From: Bugula neritina
Lineage: Eukaryota > Bryozoa > Gymnolaemata > Cheilostomatida > Bugulidae
Reading direction: 5' to 3'
NCBI GenBank assembly: GCA_964035545.1
Contig: OZ037769.1
Location: 3,813,001 to 3,877,000, forward strand
DNA: 64,000 bases
Positions within the stretch are counted from its first letter, which is position 1; each line of letters begins with the position of its first letter. The notes beneath the pieces are model-generated. The model had not been told where the DNA came from and did no database searches. It saw nothing but the letters and a program-made list of their open reading frames with translations. The translations under genes were made by a program, and so were the position numbers. Of this stretch, positions 24,601 through 36,343 are shown in pieces.

Positions 24601-24998
24601 GACTATCCTATATCCACTGTAACTATTCACTACCTTATACTAACTAACTACTAACTCTTGTACTAGCTGTAACTACTAACTACCTTATACTAACTAACTA
24701 CTAACTCTTGTACTAGCTGTAACTACTAACTACCTTGTACTGACTGTAACTACTAACTACCTTGTACTCACTGTAACTACTAACTACCTTATGCTAGCTG
24801 TAACTATTGACTACCTTGTACTCACTGTAACCATTGACTACCTTGTACTCACTCTAACTACTAACTACTAACTACCTTATGTTAACTGTGACTGCTGACC
24901 CACATATTTTCTGTTGTAGTGGGAATGGAAGGATAGCTAGTGCTGGATGTATTGTCGGATTTCTCGTGATGATGGCACTAGATGTGGGACTTGGCTAA
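15607..24998 (+). CDS. SLC39A11: ZIP11 zinc transporter (gufA-type ZIP)
   Basis: Complete nine-exon model: 15607-15714, 17064-17102, 17347-17514, 17957-18068, 18884-19054, 20211-20280, 20665-20763, 23449-23607, 24920-24998. It totals 1005 nt, 334 residues, close to vertebrate ZIP11 length. ZIP11 moves zinc (and possibly other divalent metals) towards the cytosol from organelles or outside. Recognisable blocks are [17 protein letters not shown] (TM1), [18 protein letters not shown] (TM2) and [22 protein letters not shown] (TM3). A variable acidic/basic loop follows (about 106-180), then TM4 with the metal-site motif HNIPEG (196-201), TM5 QNFPEG (232-237), [19 protein letters not shown] and the C-terminal LDVGLG. 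The HNIPEG codons straddle intron 5, whose 5' splice site is amplified into a minisatellite. Large introns hold simple repeats, a SINE and a hAT-like element. Confidence 0.96.
15838..15935. repeat. SLC39A11: ATT/ACT trinucleotide-rich microsatellite
   Basis: Imperfect runs such as TATTACTATTACTATTACTA within intron 1. Confidence 0.7.
18241..18870. repeat. SLC39A11: 15-bp minisatellite, 42 copies, in SLC39A11 intron 4
   Basis: Exactly 42 units of consensus TGTTATACTCTACTG/C with substitutions only and no indels. It ends 13 bp before the exon-5 acceptor at 18883, so it supplies the pyrimidine-rich DNA in front of that acceptor. Because the unit is five codons, long open frames occur on both strands (LYSTV, CYTLL and VEYNT repeats). 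They are by-products, not genes. Confidence 0.95.
19037..19997. repeat. SLC39A11: 18-bp minisatellite built from a 5' splice site, 53 donor copies
   Basis: The exon-5 end and donor (ACAATATACCAG|GTGAGT, junction 19054/19055) is followed by 52 further copies of the same 18-bp unit in exact register, the last donor at 19991. The consensus AATATACCAGGTGAGTAG varies mainly in the last three bases (TAG, TAC, TAT, CAT, TGG, TGA). Nearly every copy keeps CAG|GTGAGT; a few have GTGAGC and two have GTGAAT. No indels were found. Confidence 0.95.
20812..20972. repeat. SLC39A11: Imperfect 17-20-bp repeat, intron 7
   Basis: Repeated TATCTGCATATCACTATTT-type units, about nine imperfect copies. Confidence 0.75.
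21335..21545 (+). mobile_element. tRNA-derived SINE (copy 1)
   Basis: It has a pol III A-box-like TAGTCTAGGGG and a perfect B-box GGTTCGAACCCC. The body includes GGAAGAGCATCCAG and a 3' segment with TTCTCACAGGGATAGTGACT. The body is shared with 33785-33925 (plus) and 36279-36343 (minus). It lies in intron 7 of SLC39A11. The GAGCATCCAG core resembles conserved central domains of metazoan SINEs (from memory, not searched). Confidence 0.75.
23318..23425. repeat. SLC39A11: AGT/GTA trinucleotide-rich tract, end of intron 7
   Basis: Imperfect GTAGTGACAG and GTAGTAGTAG runs just before the exon-8 acceptor at 23448. Confidence 0.7.
23686..24057 (-). mobile_element. Non-autonomous hAT-like DNA transposon (copy 1)
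   Basis: Read on the minus strand, the element starts CAGGGTTGTCCAACAGG, similar to hAT terminal repeats. Internal blocks (CACAGCATCAGTATTTTT, GAGGGCCACATAAAT, TCCAATAATTA-like) are shared with 59800-60072. It includes a 19-bp internal tandem triplication (ACCCACATCCGGCACTGGG, 23980-24036). It has no coding capacity. The left end is degenerate. Confidence 0.6.
24610..24890. repeat. SLC39A11: ACTAACTACCTT-type satellite in intron 8
   Basis: Irregular 25-40-bp units built from TAACTACTAACTACCTT and TGTACTCACTG, ending about 30 bp before the last exon. Confidence 0.75.
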
Positions 24999-25606
24999 CT
25001 GAGTCCTCAAACATTTTTATATCTGTTTAGATCTTAGGCTATCTGATGCTCTAATGACACTCTTTGTTTGACCAAACTTCTAATATATTCCAGCAGTTTT
25101 TTTATATTTAACCAGTGTAACCACTTTGCATATAGATGCTTCGTTTATCTGTTATTTAGATATACTTTTTATAAACTGAAGACTCCAGAATTAAAGATGT
25201 ATTTAGTAAACTAGTTTTAAATGGTGCCTCTGGGCGTGCATGTATAATGCTTTTGCTTTTAAATGCCTGCAGGTCCAGCCGTTCATGGACAGACAACTCT
25301 CAATGTTCCCTTGTCCTCTAATTTTGGGTCATTTCATATTTAGAAATATTTTTGTTATTGGTATTTTGTTATCAAAATGATTATATTTTTTAAATCAAAA
25401 TACTTTGGTGAAGAAATTTAGACTGTGTTCTCATTTTTCAGAGTTTGTATGCTAAATGTTTCTCCAAATCTGTGGTTATTAGACTGTATAAATATTTGTA
25501 TATTTTATAAACAGCAAGTTAGTCTAATTAGATTTTAATTAACCCAGTTTATTCTGTCCATTTTCTTGGTATGGTGAATAAGATGCATTTTCTTTCTGGT
25601 TTTAAC

Positions 25607-25612
25607 AATAAA
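25607..25612 (+). terminator. SLC39A11: Poly(A) signal AATAAA
   Basis: A canonical hexamer about 610 bp past the SLC39A11 stop. It implies a 3'UTR of roughly 0.6 kb. Confidence 0.5.
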
Positions 25613-27429
25613 TTCTTAGTTTTACATGCCTTGTGCTTTACCTGCCTGATATCTCTAGCAACTATCAATATTCCAGTCAATTCAGAATTAAAAAACCGTG
25701 AACCAAGTTTGTAAATTTGACCAACTTTGAAATGGAAATAAGTTCAAGAATGCAAAACAGCTTTATACTATTTCTTAATCTCTCAGCATAATGACGAGAC
25801 AAAATTACCAGCAACTGGTTCCACAGTGAAATCTGTATAAATTCATTATCTGGAGTTGTATGCTCAAAGCAGTATGAAAAGTTGCAAATTGTTTTATGCT
25901 AAAAATGTTGATCCTGAAAAACTGCCCAGTTGCATGAACTTCTACTGAACTAGATTTGATTATATGACCTCTAATAAACTTCCATCACCTCAGCAACTAG
26001 TACAGCCATCTACAAACTAATATATAACATAAGCAGCTATTCCAGTTAGAGGCACAGAATAGTTGCATAAGGGTACCATCATCACACCTTCTATTCTACT
26101 TGGTGGTATTTCTTTTGATACTGGGTAAGCTTGTAAAGACAAAGCACTCCATTCAACAGTGGAACTAGTATGAGCTGCTACCTCTAACATCTGGCCTGTG
26201 AAATGCTTCTATTACTACTCAGTTAATGCCAAATTAAAGTTGCACAGTTATATCCAAATTAATGGTTAAGGAGATTAGATATTATCAAACAATTTGTTAT
26301 GTCTGTTGCTTCATGAAATGCTGTATTAACCTAATTTGCAACATCTATTCTCATTAGAGTTAGCTGTAGTACTGTATAGTGCAGTGCTATACTGCATTCC
26401 ATGATAGTGTATTTTGAATGCAATTATAAGGCATACTAATGCTTTATTTGGAAGTGTTCTAGAAATATATTGAGGTCTTATGAGATTGGTATCTTTCCTC
26501 TTGTAGGAACAGATCGGTCAATGCATTTTATATTAAATTCTGAAATAGACCTTTGATTCATAACCTAGCCAAAGGTCAAAGTACACTTCATGGAATCAAT
26601 GATACATTGATACATTGCTTTTATCAATAGTATTACAAGCTGTGGAAGCCAAATAAGTTTGTATAGAGCTACTAAAATTCCCCAAGTCATATATTCCATA
26701 ATTAAGTGTTATAATAGTTTCTACTTGCCTTCTGTGAAAAAATTGCAGGAAATCTTTGAAAGGTCTTTACCAGAGCAAGTGTAACAGTAATACTTTTTAT
26801 ATAAACATAAAGGATTTCAAATTTACAAACGGTTTGAATTGGAAAATGTAAAATATTGAATTCCTGGTCATGTGCAATGTTCCAGATTTTGTTTCATTGG
26901 GTGGTTGGTTTAAAGGTTGATTCTATTCCCAAATTATGCAAGTCAAGTTTATTAATGATTTTTCCTTGTTTATAGCGTTGATTGATGGATAGTTTATAAT
27001 ATATAATTTACATGCCTTCCCTCCATGTTTTTCAAATGAGATAACTATTTAGTCTGACAAATAACTAAAGAATGTGAAATGTCAATAACAATGTTACTAT
27101 ACAATTTCCTGGTCAAACTATGTAATTACTTAGTATACACTTCTAGCTGAATATATTCTCAGCAAATGTCTGTCTTGTTGCTTAGCGCATGTAAACAATC
27201 TACCAACTTTTGTTTGACTGGTCATTTCTTTTATACCGTCCTTCAATTTAGGCTTCCTAACTAGACACCTGGAGGTCACCATAACCGTTCAGCATTTTTT
27301 TGCTCACGTATTTCTGCTTTGTCCTGTTCGGGTAGCAGGCATAACTGTTCAGCATTGCTCAATCAAAAATCAAATTGAAACATTTTATATCATTACGCAT
27401 AACCCATTTTGCGATTTACTCTACACACA

Positions 27430-27430
27430 C

Positions 27431-27507
<77 letters not shown>
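27430..27507. repeat. (CA)n microsatellite
   Basis: About 38 uninterrupted CA dinucleotides; HTHTHT open frames here are artefacts. Confidence 0.98.
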
Positions 27508-28190
27508 TACAGTATAATAGTATACTTTATGTTTCCATACAACCAAAGCTTTGGAAGTTTTTGCAGCCTAACGGTATTTATATTTTCATTAAAAGACAAA
27601 AACACTTCGAAAAAGTTGCTGTGTGTGTGAAAAGCATATTTGGAGCACATTGCAGATGCTTAGAGATTTCTTAATAATGGAAGACATTGTGAATCAACTT
27701 TCACTTGCGTTCGTTCAACTATAGTTTCAACCACATTTCATTTGCTCCAAACCCTGGAGTGTCATGGTTTTAGGTCATGATAAACGTGAAAAAACATATC
27801 TAGTTGCCAAACAATATGGTTTACAGGTTTCAACGCTTGAAATATACCAAAATATCTTTTTGAAGATAGTTCATTAGATTGTCTAATAGTTTTCATTAGG
27901 ATTTTACTTCATCCTGGAGCACAACTGGTTAGTAGAAAAAGAATGAATAATAATTTAACCATAAGTGTCAGATTCCTGGAAGCTATAAAAGAGAATTACA
28001 TTTAAATACAGAGAGTCTTTATCACTTTACATTGTGGTTACGATGAATAGCTGAAAAACCAGTTTCTATTCATTCAGTCAAACTTTTTTCTTACTTATCA
28101 AAAGTTTTAGAATAACATCATAGATGTTTCTATTTCAAACTTGTGATTATTATCAATCTTGTTTTTTTAAAATATAATAAAAGTTTAAAC

Positions 28191-28524
28191 TGGTTGCTAG
28201 GCTACAGTGTGGTTGCTAGGCTACAGTGTGGTTGCTAGGCTGCAGTGTGGTTACTAGACTGCAGGGTGCTTGCTAGGCTGCAGTATGGTTGCTAGGCATC
28301 AGGCTAGGTAATGTGAGTGGTTGCTAGGTAATGGGTGTGGTTGCTAGGTAATGGGAGTGGTTGCTAGATAATGGGTGTGGTTGCTAGGTAATGGGAGTGG
28401 TTACTAGGCTACAGGGTGGTTACTAGGCTGCAGTGTGGTTGCTAGGCTGCAGTGTGGTTACTAGGCTACAGTGTGGTTACTAGGCTGCAGTGTGGTTACT
28501 AGGCTGCAGTGTGGTTGCTAAGCA
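28191..28524. repeat. GGTTGCTAGGCTGCAGTGT minisatellite
   Basis: About 17 imperfect 18-21-bp units. A central block has the variant GGTTGCTAGGTAATGGGAGT flanked on both sides by the CTGCAGTGT variant. Confidence 0.9.
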
Positions 28525-31500
28525 GTGTGGTGAAGCCCATTTTTAGTAGCATGTTGAAGGTTCAATCCACAAAAAAACAGCATGAAACTACGAATTCCAA
28601 TACAATAAATAAAACTTTTTCTGGTCTTCTAATGGATATTCCTTCAACGGGAAACATTATGTCACCAGATGGAATTAAAGTTGAGATTTGTTAGCATTGA
28701 TGCCAAATCTGTCAGCAGAAGGCTTGCTGACACACTGGAGCCTTTACATCCTTTACATTACAGTGGCTGATGTACTTGCTGGGCATTAGTTCTTGGGGTA
28801 TAAGCAAATGAACATCTGAAACGGCTGAAACAACTTTGAACAGTACATGTATACTTGTAGCTGCTATAGTGCTTCGTTATTTCAATAACACTGAACCTAG
28901 GTCAAATCTTATCTGTTCTATAAAATCATCCCCATGGCCAACACAAGGAAAATGCTTCTTCAGTGCAATTCAAAACTGAAGTGATAAAGATTCATAGCAT
29001 TAATGAATTGAAAACACACACTAATTGATAAAAAAACGAGAGAGTCAAAGAAGGGGCTTCCCCTTTGGAGCTTCCTGCTACATCCTATATCCTGTATCCT
29101 ATTAAATACGAAGACAGAACAAACTGTTTTACATTACCAAAAGTTATAGCTGAGCCTCCAATCTTCTTGTGTCATTCATTTATTATCTGTAATGTGAAAC
29201 TATAGCTCTAGGTCTATATCTGAAAAGAAGTTTTCGCTAATCTCTCCAAAGATAATCTAATTGGAATAAACACTTCACCTGTTGTAAATCTGCATGGCTT
29301 TACTTCGCCCAAATCAACATAACCACCATCGTGAAAGTCCTAACTTCTTAAACCTGCACCTGTATGTCCTAATTTAGAGTACTTACAGTACAGCAGTAGT
29401 TGCTATGGAAGTTGCTATGAAAGCTAGTTACAGGATTAAAAATCCTTGACCTCATCATATACTAAAAGACTAGGTAATTGAGTGAATCCAAATATTACTT
29501 TAGTATTATATAGTCTGCCAATACAGTCTACAGAGGATTGACTGAAGATTGTTCAATTTTTAGTTCCACATTAGTGCATGCAACTTGATCTTGAAAATCA
29601 CCTGCTGTCTGCTGTCAATAGTTTATGTCTGCATGAGCTGAAAGAGAAAGATTCTTCCATGTATTACTGATAAATTTCCATCTGCCACTTCATGGTTTCA
29701 TTCAACAACAAATTTTCACAGTTTTTATTCAGCTAAAAGACTTATGCCTCAGTGTCAAAAGGCAGCTGGTTTTTGTAGATCCGACAGCCAACTTCTTCCT
29801 TTCATGTTATATCTTTCAAATTTCTTCTGCACCAGAATTTCAGAGAGGTAGTGAAACAGTTTAATCTGTGAATTACAAAAAGAAAGATTATTTTTCAAAT
29901 AGATGGCTAGCTGTGTCCATTATTTTATTTCCTACTGATAACAATAAAAGCCTAAACTTTGTTAGGGGTAGGGAGCATGGGCTCTCAATAGTTTTGGTAC
30001 TAACTTGTTCATGCTTCAGTCGCTTGACTCTAAAATGTCAATGAAAATATAACGTAGCCACTCTCAACTAACTGTTAGAAGTATGGCCAAGGAAGTATCT
30101 AAAGGTTGAACAAGTTTAGAAGCTGTGATATGTGACACCCGTTTGTGGTTATTAAAATTAGCTGTTCAACCCTCACTCCAAACCAAGAGACATAATTTTA
30201 ATAAGAAATAAAGCAAAACTATAAATGATTGCCCACATGAAGTAAGGTTCTATGCAGACCTGTGGGCAACGCTGCTTGACAGAAAAGTAATAATGCCAGG
30301 GTATTGGAAATTAGAAAACCATGAGAGGAAATATCTGTCCCAACTTTCAAGCAGATGTAGAGCAAAAGGGTAGTTTGAATTAAACTTTGCAGTAGGAATT
30401 AAAATTGATACGTGATCGGTTCATCAATTTGCATAAACTTTTAGAGCTCCACCTACTTAAGGAATGGGCAAATCACGTTGAATATTGCAATGTAGGTGTA
30501 AAATTCTCTCAACTAAATTGCATTCAAAGCAAAATATGTTGTACTCTTTTTATATTTACTGAAGAACTTTTAAACTATCAGACTATGTGGCTGGTGCTGG
30601 AATGTAAAAATCTCAGAATCACCCCTGGCTGTGGTGCCATAAACTAAGTTTGCCCATAAAATAGTAATTGATTCAGCATCATTACACTGCACTCGAATGC
30701 CTAGTTCGGCCATTGCCAGCTACTCTAGGTTTGTAATAACAAATGCTTTGGAAAGTTATTATTCTTTCCCACAAACCCTGACACTACCCAATAGCTTTTA
30801 ATTCCATTCATGTCATTCAGCTCTTTTTCATTCATTATTCACGCTGTCTCGCTCTCAATAGCCAAAGGTATGCTAAGAATGTAGAGGCATTAACTTCATT
30901 AACTATAGCCAATCACTGCAATCATAAGTATCGGTTTCCACCAATCACAGTGAAACGGTAGGCGTAGCTTAGATGACAAATGTCTGCAATGCGACCTAGT
31001 TAGAGCATTTACAGCCCCTATTCGCAATCTTTACCAGCACCTTCTCAGCCCGTGCGTTATTAATGTTCACTAATTTGCTTTTAGAACGTTAGCGATACGT
31101 TGTCATTGCTGCGTGCAGTAGTAAAATGTAATGGTGTTACGATCAGCTGATCCTCGGCTTTTCAACTATTTCCAGTGGGCATGATTTGGCAGCTGGCTTG
31201 AGTCAAAGCTGGAAATCAAGGACAAGATCACCAGACAAGCGATTCCAACATCCTGGGTATGGCTGTGACTGTGGGTTGCTGTACGAGTATTCCAATATAT
31301 ACTATACCTATTACTTAGTAGTATTACTTTTGGTATTACTAGTTCTAATTTTATAAATACCAAACTAGTACTACTACAATACAATATTACTATCAGTATA
31401 TCAGATAATAAAAGTGGCTTCACTCAATCAGTGTTAGCATAGCTTGTATGAAATTGAATGTCTAGACTCTGTGTCTAGGGCCTATGGGATACTTTACAGA

Positions 31501-33784
31501 AGATAAATTTGTATTCTATTTTTAATGATTAAATTTAATAGTATTGCTCATCTTAATTTTTAGTAAGAAGAAACTTATGTTGTATTAACATTTCACTAAA
31601 GACAAAGTAAATGACACCAGTTTGGGATATGTTTGACTTATACTTATAGGTTAAGTCGGTCACAATGATAGGCATAATCATAATGTGACAGTAATAACCT
31701 GAATAGTACTAGTAGACTACTAGTAGTGCTTGTACTTTAACTACTACTATCAGTATCAATTATCAAGGCTCTACTAGTACTAGTGCCAGTGCTAACTATC
31801 TTGTAATCCATATAGCTTATGTTGAATATTATCTTGTTATTGCAGTTATGAAATGATGAATGATGAAATTTCTTTACACGTTTAACATACAATCATTTAC
31901 AGGATATTTATATTACAAGTCAACTCTTAACAATTGTTGCTCTTTTACTAAAAGCACTCTTGGTGAGATTTGCTTGGTTTGATTTCGTTTTTCCTAATGT
32001 TAAGGAAAAGAATGCATTTTAATTTAAATTCTGGAGAAAACATGTCAACCAAGCATTGTTGTGATTGTAGACCAAACATCTGGTGCAGCAGACAGCTGCA
32101 AATAGAGTAAAAGAAGAGGTTAAAAGATCAAGCTTGCTAGCCGTGCACTGAATAAAGGCCTTTCTATCAAGGGCATACTCTGTAAATTTCAAGTGTCCAC
32201 TCATTTCTAACTCACAGGTGAAATTCTACATAAACTTGTTAAATTGGCTTTCTCTTCTATTAGATCTATAAGAAATGGAATTCCTAGACTGTTGTTAATA
32301 GTGTTCTAAATGATAACCATTAGCAACTAAAGGTCAGGATGTGTAATTGAGATTGTTCCGGTGGAAGTTTTATTATAGATGTAACATGCTGGCTGCGTAA
32401 GTTGATACCAACAACACTGCTTTATTGCATACTTGTAGTGTGATTCACCATCACATGATATTAGCATCTCATATGATGGCTGTTCACATACTGGCTCAAC
32501 TTGTCTCCATCTCAAGATAGATTGCAGTCTCAACAAAGCCACAAAGGAAATTTGTTGGTGGGAAAATTCCAGAATCAGATATAGTTACAGCAAAATCAGT
32601 GTCTTCAGGTACACATTTATTTTATATAAAACAACGTTTGAAACCACCAAATCACCATGTATTTTGCATTTAAATGCAGTGTGGAGAAATTTCAGTAGTC
32701 TGAATTTTTTAATAAGTTTTGGACGCATGTGGAACTTATCAAATGAACAACTTTTTTTGCTCCATTATTCATTCAGAAAACAGTTTTTTTCAATTATTGC
32801 ATACCTTGTATTCAGTTATGCATGTTATTGCACATGCTTTGTAAGTAAATTCAGAAATTGTAAGCCTCACCAATGTACTGTTTCCTCGCTTACTAATTCA
32901 GTGATCTAAAGCTCAATTGAAAATGCAGTTCAATAGCTCTACATTCATTACATGCTAATCAACATCTAAAACCATTCACATAACTTACATACGTATATTT
33001 GCCCGAGACAATGTTAAGCTAAGGTGCATTGATTTTCTGCCGTTATTTGGCCATAATTAAAGGTAATTAGACTAAAATACAGCTGTTCTATGCTATGCTA
33101 TATAACTTCTTATCATTATACTAGTAGCATAGTCTCTAAATGAGTATATTCTAAGAGATTAATTGCATTTGCAGTAGTACATATTGATATAAATCTGCAT
33201 GGTTCAGTCTAAACTCTGAAGCTTCACTTACTTAACTCGCTAAATTGCTCACAATTTTAGCAGTTTTGATGTATTGCTTTATTATATTCATGTTTGTATT
33301 ATATTTATGTAATATGTTTTTCTTTATTTAGTTGTAAGTCGCGGAGATTTTGAAAAATGGAATTGGGTTGCAAAAACATTTCTCAGAGGTGCACATAACT
33401 CCCAAATTTTTTCTTAAAACTAGTTCTTGGGGTGGGGGTATCCAGAACCTGAATTTTGTAGCCTGTGGTACATCGTTCAAACATTAGTGAAGGGGGTACT
33501 AAAAGCTGGTTAGCTTGTCTTTTGCAGTATTACTTTAAAACAGGGCATTTATATCAGGTGTACTCCTTTGTAGTTGGTGTTGGATCTTTCTGCTACCACC
33601 ATAATCAGCAGTCTCAGTTTTACTCTCTAGATTCTAGACTTTTCTATCAACTACTCTAAAATCTTCCATTGGCTGTTTCTCTTATCTCTCGGCCTACAAA
33701 AGTAAGAAACCTTACTGGTTCATGATGTAATAGCTTTATTTTCTACTGGACTTTTAAACGGAAATTTTGTATTTTTTAAACAAG

Positions 33785-33925
33785 AAGTCATGGATTCGAA
33801 CCTGACAAAGGCCATTGGCGATGTTAGAAAGAGCATCCAGCCCCATCTGAATAAATCCTTAGCCTGCTTAAACAACTTTTCCATCAGGGGTTTCTCACAG
33901 GGACCGTGACTATAAACTTGCTGAG
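33785..33925 (+). mobile_element. tRNA-derived SINE fragment (copy 2)
   Basis: It shares GATTCGAACCTGAC (B box), GAAAGAGCATCCAG and TTTCTCACAGGGACCGTGACT with the element at 21335-21545. It lacks the A-box end and has a ~20-30-bp internal deletion relative to it. Confidence 0.75.
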
Positions 33926-36278
33926 TTTTGTGTATTTTTGCTAAGCTACGCAAATCTAATCCAACTGCATGTATACACTAAGGGGAAGCTGTTGTTTGGG
34001 TTGTCTATATTTAGCACTCTGCTGTCACCCCTGCTGTCTCTGCATCTGCTTAATGGTAAACATCAAATGTAGCTGCTGACACAAATATATGCAAGCATAT
34101 TTTCTGACTGGCATGTCCCATATATTATGCTTCCTTGTGGTGCATTCCTGAGATGGTTAATACAATATTTGGACAGACTTTCGGGCTCCCAACTGATTCA
34201 CCATTATGTAGAGACAAACTTCTGAATAGTTATTTTGTGTTTATTCGAGCTTCCATTAGAATACAGAGATCACGTGATTTCCCTACTACTGCTCTAGAAA
34301 ATTCCTAAGAAAACTTTCCCAAATGTTCACACAATTTCTAGAATCTTCCATGGTATGTAGTACCATTATATAATTACCATGCCAGTTAATGGTGACTGAA
34401 ACCATGGCATGTTTATAGTGTAGGCTACAGGAATGTCCACGAGTAGGCAGGGTAACTTAGCCACCCTTTATTAAATTGCAATAGCCTAAGGAAATTCAAC
34501 TTCCTGAGCTCATTAGTAGATCATATGATGTATGATTATCAGACCAACTAAGTAACATTCATTCACACACAATCCCCATCACTGGGTACTGGTTTACCAC
34601 AAGAACGCTCGTTTCTCGCATGAAATAGCCACTAATCAGCCAACGAGTAAGGGGAGTTTAGAAGCCCCCACCCTCAGATTCCCAACTTTGTAATTAGATA
34701 TAAACAGGGATGATAATAGAAGAAGTTTGCAATGCATCATTTAGCTGAGGAATTCCATGTATGTATAAATGATTTGCAATGAATGCAGGGTTGAATTTAG
34801 GTCAATCAGTAATGCCTAACGTGATAACATCAACTTGCCTGCTGTAGATAATGATGGACGCTCAGCTGTTCCAAAACTAGGGCATTCGTGTAGGCTGTAC
34901 AAATATAGCAGTTCCGGTTACAAGCCCTTCCTTACAAGATAGTTAAGAGTCTGGCTTTATTAAATATTATGAATGGGCAGTATAATCTTTGAGTAGGCTT
35001 AACTGATAGGCCCTAAAGATAACTGTAGTGGTCTTAGTTCAATTTACTTTGCAAAATAATGCTTAAGCCAATATATAAACATTTGACAAGCTACTACCCA
35101 AGTCATTATAGTGTGTACAGTCATGTACATTTTGTAAATCCCTGCCATCTTTAAACAAACTATTGGGTTTATCAACCCCTGTATGGTTAGCTATTAACAG
35201 CTTGAGGGTAATGGCTCTCACAATGTAGATATTTAACCCAAGTACTGCACTTAAAATCTAGAGTATATCCAAGACATCTTTTCATTTACAATAATGACTA
35301 AGGTGTAATTGTCTGCTCTTTAGTTCGGTTTATTCAAGCAAGTCAAAAGTAATGAAAATGTCAGTCTCGAAATCTGCGTAGAGCTACAAGCTTTTGTAAC
35401 TCAGTTACGACTCTTATCTCTCTGTATTTATAGCATCATTTAACTTTCTGTCCTGACATAGCTCTGTGAATTGTTTTGATTTCACTTCTTTCATTAAAAT
35501 ACTTCGGCAGGAATTCTTGCAATTTCAGTTAACTTATTCCATGAAGCGTATCTCAAACATCTCCTGAGGAGTGGGAATGTAAACAAAAGTCCTGTAGACA
35601 AAACTTGTTAACTTTACGAAGCTCTTATCAGATGATGGTGATTCACTTAGGCAAATATTAGCATTGCTGGAAATCAAGCATCTTAAAACACGCCCACTCT
35701 ATTACTTTGAATTTGCAGATAGTATTTTTAATATTATGAAAACATTTCTGTAATTGTTTCAACTCGATGTTTTCTGATCAGACAACTCCAGTTTAAAGCA
35801 AAAAACGGGCGCTAATATAAATGCTAGTAAACAGTTATCTGGAGTTGTTGGCCAGAGTTTGACCTTGCTCTTGCTGTGGTGAAAGAAAATTCTAGAGAAA
35901 AGCTGAGCATCCATTACTAATGATTTGTGTAGCTTAATGGACTATTTTGCAATAGTTAATTATAAGGATAGCCTCAACTACAGTACAGAAGGCATTAAAA
36001 CTAGCAGGAAGGCAGTCTGCTCACTGTGGGGCTCTGTTTAGCCTCCTTTTGGAGTAATTAACTAACAATCATTAGTTCTAGCCTCTCGGGATCTCTTAAT
36101 TGAGGATTAACTGCAGCTAAAAAGCCTTTTAGCTGCATCTATTGCCCGTAGGCATTGAATTAGTTCAGTGTATTGAAAAAAAATGTGGTGCAGTAAATGG
36201 CTAGACTGCAGTAAATGGCTAGACATCTATTTACACTCTCTTCATTTTTTCTCTGATTAGGTTTAAAAAAATTTTGAG

Positions 36279-36343
36279 CAAGTTTATAATCCACATCCCT
36301 GTGAGAAAACCCCTGATGGAAAAGGTTTTTGTTAAATCGGGCT
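36279..36343 (-). mobile_element. tRNA-derived SINE 3' fragment (copy 3)
   Basis: The reverse complement matches the 3' segment of the other two copies (AGCCCGATTTAACAAA, TTTTCCATCAGGGGTTTTCT, CACAGGGATGTGGATTATAA). Only the tail is present. Confidence 0.65.

Noticed and set aside
30405-30647. 80-codon plus-strand ORF in the gene desert
   Set aside because: No recognisable domain, no flanking exons, composition like the surrounding non-coding DNA.
33720-33953. 77-codon minus-strand ORF
   Set aside because: Runs antisense through the SINE fragment.
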